A stretch of DNA of 37,760 nucleotides from Candidatus Poribacteria bacterium (lineage in GTDB: Bacteria; Poribacteria; WGA-4E; WGA-3G): positions 1-37,760 of the forward strand of contig JAGWBU010000049.1 of assembly GCA_021295735.1 (NCBI GenBank), read 5' to 3'. Both the position numbers and the translations under genes were made by a program. Below, piece after piece: positions 34,108 to 37,760 of the stretch; position 1 is the stretch's first letter; each line of letters begins with the position of its first letter. The notes under the pieces were generated by a model that saw only the letters and a program-made list of their open reading frames with translations, made no database searches and had not been told where the DNA came from.

Positions 34108-35289
34108 ATGCTTAGCATCAAGCATATAGAAACAATTCCATTGAATGTACCGTTCTATTGTGAACGTGTCAGTCAACACATGCACCGAGCAGCAACACAT
34201 GGGGAACGCGTTTACGTCTATCGCGTTGAACTTAGCAACGGGGTGATTGGATATGGTGAAAATTTATCTGATGAATCAGGGAATATTGAACGATTGATAG
34301 GGCAGAATCCGTTTGCATGTATGAACGATGATGGTTTCGGGTTCGGTATTCAAATGTCGCTTTATGATGCTGTGGGGAAAACGGTCGGTGTCCCTGTTTC
34401 CGACCTGATTGGTCCTAAAGTTCGTGAAAGATGCCCAATTTCTTGGTGGGATATTGACATGCCACCTGAGGATTGGGTTGCAGAAGTCCAAGAATCTGTC
34501 AAAAGAGGTTATACTTCCGCAAAACTCAAAGCGCGACCTTGGCGAGACATCTTCGCACAAGTTGATGCAGTCGGCAACGCAGTACCAGCGGACTATCGGC
34601 TTGACATTGATTTCAACGGTTTCCTGCGGACAGCGGATAACGCTATTCCTGTTTTACAGAAGTTAGATAAACATCCGAATGTTGCCATCTACGAGAGTCC
34701 GTTTTACCTCGGAACTGATATAGAAGGTGCTGGGAGGTTACAGGAGGCTGTTCAAAAACGTATCGTAGAGCATTACAACGAATCCTGTTTGCATGCGCGC
34801 TGTTGTGGCGGGTTTGTTGTCGGCGGTGGTGTAAACTCACTACTACGAACCAACGCGCTCTGTGCTTCGTTTGGGCAACCTTTCTGGCTTCAAATGGTTG
34901 GCACTGGCATTACAACGGCATATTGTGTACATCTTGGTGCAGTACTATCGCAAGCCGAGTTGCCTGCAATCACTTGCCATGAGTTGTGGGAATCGGACCT
35001 GCTTGAAACACGACTCGAAGTAGTTGATGGGACGATCCAAGTTCCAGACTCACCTGGATTGGGAGTTTCTGTGGATGAGGACGCATTAACAACATATCGC
35101 GTTGAGAAATCAACACCCACACCGCAGCAGCTGTTCCACCAAAGTGAGTATACCTGTAGAGTGCATATCCCAAATGCGGATGGTGGCGAGACAGTCCATG
35201 ATTTCAGCAGTGAGGGTGTCTATTATCCCGCATTCAGTGAAGGGAAATATCCCGGTTTTGTGCCGGGAGTATGGATGGAAGTAGTTTAA
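34108..35289 (+). CDS. Enolase-superfamily (mandelate racemase/muconate lactonising) protein
   Basis: A 393-residue protein with the N-terminal capping domain and a TIM barrel. The base motif K-x-K appears as Lys139-Leu-Lys141 (SAKLKARPW). Metal ligands are probably Asp168 (DIDFNG) and Glu196 (YESP); the third ligand is not obvious. The family abstracts a proton alpha to a carboxylate, in acid-sugar dehydration or racemisation. The C-terminal 80 residues after the barrel are an unusual tail. AGGAGG lies 8 bases before the ATG. It stands alone between a hairpin array and palindromic elements. Confidence 0.85.
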   Translation: MLSIKHIETIPLNVPFYCERVSQHMHRAATHGERVYVYRVELSNGVIGYGENLSDESGNIERLIGQNPFACMNDDGFGFGIQMSLYDAVGKTVGVPVSDLIGPKVRERCPISWWDIDMPPEDWVAEVQESVKRGYTSAKLKARPWRDIFAQVDAVGNAVPADYRLDIDFNGFLRTADNAIPVLQKLDKHPNVAIYESPFYLGTDIEGAGRLQEAVQKRIVEHYNESCLHARCCGGFVVGGGVNSLLRTNALCASFGQPFWLQMVGTGITTAYCVHLGAVLSQAELPAITCHELWESDLLETRLEVVDGTIQVPDSPGLGVSVDEDALTTYRVEKSTPTPQQLFHQSEYTCRVHIPNADGGETVHDFSSEGVYYPAFSEGKYPGFVPGVWMEVV

Positions 35290-35341
35290 TGATTCACTTG
35301 TTGTTTATTTCTAACCAATTTTTCTGAAAATCTACTATATT

Positions 35342-35460
35342 AACCTAAGTTGCTACGGACAAGATTTCAAGCTTGCAGACATTGCTTTTTACTGAAAAAC
35401 AAGGATTTCCAGCAAACCCCTCCTACAAGAGCATTCGCGATATAGGTAGCAACTTGGGTT
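35342..35460. mobile_element. Small inverted-repeat element (about 119 bp)
   Basis: AACCTAAGTTGCTAC (35342-35356) and GTAGCAACTTGGGTT (35446-35460) are inverted with 14 of 15 matching, and both are flanked by ATAT-like bases. The inside includes a TGTAGGAG-type REP fragment on the minus strand (35401-35428). No reading frame. Confidence 0.6.
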
Positions 35461-35466
35461 ATATTA

Positions 35467-35495
35467 TTGACAAAAATATAGCAAACTGGTATAAT
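35467..35495 (+). promoter_or_regulatory. Perfect-consensus sigma-70 promoter without an obvious gene
   Basis: TTGACA, exactly 17 bases, TATAAT, with TGG before the -10. The next coding start on this strand is about 500 bases away. The transcript would begin inside the direct repeat at 35494, so it could make a non-coding RNA or a long leader for the LamG gene. Confidence 0.75.
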
Positions 35496-35571
35496 AGACA
35501 TTATAATGAATTAATCACAGAAGTTTCATAAGACCAGGGTCTAAAGTTTAGGTGAAAGTTGTGTAACCTAC
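35494..35571. repeat. Direct repeat, copy A, flanking the LamG genes
   Basis: About 78 bases starting TAGACATTATAATGAATTA, recurring at 37683-37760 with roughly 85% identity by eye. Together the copies enclose both LamG genes. Confidence 0.8.
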
Positions 35572-35691
35572 AACAGGTTTCCATACCTAAATCACAAAAG
35601 CCTTTTTCCAAGTCCGTAGTTTATCTTTTTCGTTGCTGTATCTTTTGACACCGCATTATGCCTTAGTGCTTAAAAATCCGACTATTTTTCC

Positions 35692-35721
35692 TTGACTTTG
35701 ATTTAATACTTAGCATATAAT
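35692..35721 (+). promoter_or_regulatory. Sigma-70-like promoter overlapped by a palindrome
   Basis: TTGACT (35692-35697), 18-base spacer, TATAAT (35716-35721). The -10 lies within the left arm of a perfect palindrome (35714-35751), an arrangement typical of operator control, so a repressor site is possible. Confidence 0.55.
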
Positions 35722-35751
35722 TCACATAAAGTCATTTATGTGAATTATATG
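35714..35751. promoter_or_regulatory. Perfect 17-bp inverted repeat with 4-base centre
   Basis: Arms 35714-35730 and 35735-35751 are exact reverse complements around GTCA. The core includes TTCACATAAA/TTTATGTGAA. It is either a dimeric-regulator site on the overlapping promoter or a hairpin in a transcript from 35467. Confidence 0.65.
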
Positions 35752-35795
35752 AAACTAAATAATTGGCTTATATATGATATTGTTCGAAATTACTT

Positions 35796-35947
35796 AGGAC
35801 TTACGTAATAATCCTTGATATAGACTATTCAACTTTCCAATATGGCTATGGTGTGAGAGGGTAAAAAATGGCAAACCAACTCGTGTTGATTACTGTCAAT
35901 CTATATTCAGCACACACCTCTCAACTATACTCTAATGCGTAAGTCCT
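35796..35947. mobile_element. Small MITE-like element with AGGACTTACG ends (152 bp)
   Basis: The left end AGGACTTACGTAA (35796-35808) and right end GCGTAAGTCCT (35937-35947) are inverted. GGACTTACGCA-type ends are common in small transposon derivatives. The inside holds only a 24-codon frame from 35869, which is unlikely to be a gene. No clear target duplication. Confidence 0.6.
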
Positions 35948-36009
35948 GACACAATTAAATCGTTATAATGTCTAATATCTCAACTTTTAACTAAGGAGGA
36001 ATTATAATC

Positions 36010-36829
36010 GTGAAATCTGGAAATGTTACAAATAATTATCATCATTCTATATTTTCCATTTTTTGTGGAAACCTTCACAAAATGGTGATATATATATTAT
36101 TGTTTACTTTTATTTTTGTCCTGATCCCTTACGTAATGTCGGCAGACTTTGCGGACGGGCTAATACTATATCACGCTTATGACAAAGGGGAAGGTGATAT
36201 CGCAGAAGATATTAGCGGTAGCGGCCACGATGGTAAAATAGATAACCCAAATTGGGTTGATGGAAAATTTGGAAAATCGCTACAATTTAATGGTGCTGGC
36301 AGCGGTATGTTTGTCACCGTTGAAAGTACTGAGGCACTTAACGTCAATGAATGCACATTCATGGCATGGGTTCATGCGGAACATTGGGATGACACTCGTC
36401 AGATTGTTGGCAAATCTGTTCACGGCGGTTGTAGTGGGAGAGGACAATACGGTCTGTTCAGCGAAAACGGGGTTTTCAAACTCCGTTTTGAAACTGAAGT
36501 TGCCCGAAACCGAGAAATGGGTGCATGTTGCTTTTACAAACGATGGCACTACCGGAAAAATCTATATTGATGGAGACGAAGTAATGGCAGGCAATGTTCC
36601 AGGGAAACTTAAATCTAACGCCGATCCCTTGCGGATAGCGCAAGATTGTGACAGACCCAACAACGTCTTCGCTGGAATGATTGACGAGGTGCGTCTCTGG
36701 AATCGCGCATTAAGTGAAAACGATATTGATAAGTATAAGGACCAAGATGTAGAAGGTGCGCTCGCTGTTACACCATCTGGAAAACTCTCAACTACATGGG
36801 GTTACCTCAAACAGGTACCCTTATTCTAA
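36010..36829 (+). pseudogene. Secreted LamG-domain protein, copy 1, frameshifted
   Basis: From GTG 36010 (AAGGAGG upstream) the frame encodes a signal-peptide region (hydrophobic segment ending VMSA, about residues 26-45) and the first half of a LamG/concanavalin domain to FKLRFETEV near 36500. It then leaves frame and stops at 36570. The second half (LPETEKWVHVAFTNDG, IYIDGDEV, IDEVRLWNRALSE) continues in the +1 frame to 36829 and ends GKLSTTWGYLK plus five residues, the shared C-terminal tag. LamG domains bind glycans or proteins. Either the gene is broken, or the sequence has an error, or it is read by frameshifting. Confidence 0.78.
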
Positions 36830-36845
36830 AAAGGAGACAAATAAT

Positions 36846-37585
36846 ATGAAAAACTTAAGTGTTTTTACGCTAATTATAGCAATTTTTGTGTTGACACCAC
36901 TAATAGCATCTGCGGACTTCTCAGAGGGACTCGTCCTGAATTTCTCTTTTGATGAAGGTGAAGGTGAAATTGCTGGAGATATCAGTGGCAATAGTCATAA
37001 TGGCACAATTGACAACCCACAATGGGTTGATGGAAAGTTCGGAAAAGCACTGAAATTTGACGGTGCGGGAAGTGGCATGTTTGTGACGGTGGAAAGCACC
37101 GATGCGCTCAACGTCAATGAATGTACCTTTATGGCATGGATTAACGCCGAAACGTGGGATGGCACTCGTCAGATTGTTGGCAAATCTGTGCACGGCGGTT
37201 GTAGTGGGAGAGGACAATACGGTCTGTTCAGCGAAAACGGGGTTTTCAAACTCCGTTTTGAAACTGAAGTGAAACTGGAAAGTGGATACATGTTGCTTTT
37301 ACGAATGATGGCGAAATGGCTAAACTCTATATTGATGGAGAGGTCATAGGTGAAGCGGAAATCCCCGGAGCACTAAAAAGCATTGACGACCCGTTGCGGA
37401 TAGCCCAAGATTGCGATAGACCCAATAACGTCTTCACTGGAATAATTGATGAAGTACGTCTCTGGAACCGTGCATTGAGCCAAGATGATATTAATATCGC
37501 CAAGGATTTGAGTGCACAAGCCACACCGGTTGATCCGCTTGGCAAACTTTCTACGACTTGGGGAAATCTCAAATCAAGATTTTAG
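36846..37585 (+). pseudogene. Secreted LamG-domain protein, copy 2, frameshifted
   Basis: The ATG at 36846 (AAGGAG upstream) starts a signal peptide (about residues 1-21, ending ASA) and the first half of a LamG domain to FKLRFETEV near 37272. The frame then diverges and stops at 37349. The second half (ETGKWIHVAFTNDG, KLYIDGEVIG, IDEVRLWNRALSQ) continues in the -1 frame to 37585 and ends VDPLGKLSTTWGNLKSRF. A TGA in the downstream frame limits the shift to after about 37268. It is a tandem paralogue of 36010-36829, 16 bases downstream, broken at the same homologous point but in the other direction. Confidence 0.78.
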
Positions 37586-37586
37586 T

Positions 37587-37620
37587 CGTAGGTTGGTAGA
37601 GCGGTAAGCGAAACCCAGCA
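37587..37620 (+). repeat. REP-like repeat
   Basis: GTAGGTTGG followed by GAGCGGTAAGCGAAACCCAGC resembles a widespread intergenic repeat in which GGTTGGGT and ACCCAAC pair. It sits between the LamG stop and the terminator. It is not a tRNA: no cloverleaf can be drawn. Confidence 0.4.
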
Positions 37621-37646
37621 ATTTGGCAACCTTCATACTTAAACAT

Positions 37647-37682
37647 AATGCTCCAGTTGTCCTTCAACTGGAGCATTTTTTA
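37647..37682 (+). terminator. Rho-independent terminator
   Basis: A perfect 13-bp stem AATGCTCCAGTTG/CAACTGGAGCATT (37647-37659 and 37665-37677) with the loop TCCTT, followed by a T run to 37682. It ends the LamG transcript. Confidence 0.9.
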
Positions 37683-37760
37683 TTAGACATTATAATGAAT
37701 TAAATAACAGGGGTTTCATAATGCCAGGGTCTAAAGTTTAGTCGAAAGTTGTGTAAACCA
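37683..37760. repeat. Direct repeat, copy B, running off the window
   Basis: It matches 35494-35571 to the last base of the window, so the true end is not visible. The similarity may continue beyond. Confidence 0.78.

Noticed and set aside
34276-35284. Opposite-strand reading frames under the enolase-superfamily gene
   Set aside because: The plus-strand frame has a recognisable family, motifs and ribosome site throughout.
35869-35943. 24-codon frame inside the 152-bp element
   Set aside because: Too short, without a ribosome site, and inside a palindromic element.
36010-37585. Programmed ribosomal frameshifting in both LamG genes
   Set aside because: The two shifts go in opposite directions and no shared slippery site or downstream structure is evident; conversion, slippage or assembly error fits better.
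37587-37620. tRNA-like sequence (GGTAGAGCGGTAAGC)
   Set aside because: It resembles a D-arm fragment, but no acceptor, anticodon or T-arm pairing can be drawn.

Overview
The window looks like a chromosomal segment of an uncultured, AT-leaning Gram-negative-type bacterium. The best guess is Candidatus Poribacteria or a near relative. This is inferred from gene content and not proven: Gfo/Idh/MocA oxidoreductases, sugar-phosphate isomerase/epimerase TIM barrels, a phytanoyl-CoA dioxygenase, a mandelate-racemase-type enolase, DUF6807 and SUMF1-like proteins, secreted jelly-roll/LamG proteins and PorV/PorQ-type outer-membrane proteins. There is no rRNA, tRNA, CRISPR array, phage or complete transposase in view.

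Layout. 1-3.8 kb: FAD-linked oxidase, D-2-hydroxyacid dehydrogenase and trpB. 3.9-5.3 kb: a HEAT-repeat gene and a CopG/BrnA-like antitoxin module that was tandemly duplicated and partly decayed. 5.3-10.4 kb: a hypothetical gene coupled to gmhA, a DUF4212/SSS sodium symporter pair, a DUF3352-like exported protein and a small membrane protein. 10.5-10.8 kb: a MITE-like inverted-repeat element. 10.8-18.4 kb: a long same-strand block of sugar-related genes (isomerase/epimerase, SGNH hydrolase, two Gfo/Idh/MocA, three secreted proteins, SDR) that also holds an ArsC-like selenoprotein with an in-frame UGA. 18.4-20.8 kb: a type II restriction-modification pair of the AvaI/BsoBI kind. 20.8-25.0 kb, minus strand: DUF6807, miaB, map, ccmC, ccmD-like. 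25.1-26.7 kb: a gamma-glutamyl hydrolase facing a PorV-like protein. 26.9-27.4 kb: a 506-bp element with perfect terminal repeats and a 10-bp target duplication. 27.5-30.5 kb: a UvrD-like helicase carrying an inserted GIY-YIG nuclease domain, then an MFS exporter. 30.5-33.3 kb, minus strand: PhyH, SUMF1-like, second PorV-like. 33.6-34.0 kb: a dense hairpin array. 34.1-35.3 kb: an enolase-superfamily gene. 35.3-37.8 kb: several small palindromic elements, then two tandem LamG genes, both frameshifted at the same place and enclosed by a roughly 78-bp direct repeat.

The five secreted proteins (13878-14594, 14618-15328, 15538-16248, 36010-36829, 36846-37585) belong to three different fold types. 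All end in the same short C-terminal motif, roughly V-x-P-x-G-K-L-x-x-T-W-G-x-L-K, which suggests a sorting or anchoring tag. Two PorV/PorQ-family proteins lie in the same window; in type IX secretion PorV handles C-terminal signals, so a link is possible but is only inference. The other strongest observations are the selenoprotein with its UxxC motif and SECIS-like hairpin, the helicase/GIY-YIG fusion, and the twin LamG frameshifts. Promoters here commonly have an extended -10 (TGNTATAAT), and two of them sit so close to the ATG that leaderless mRNAs are likely.
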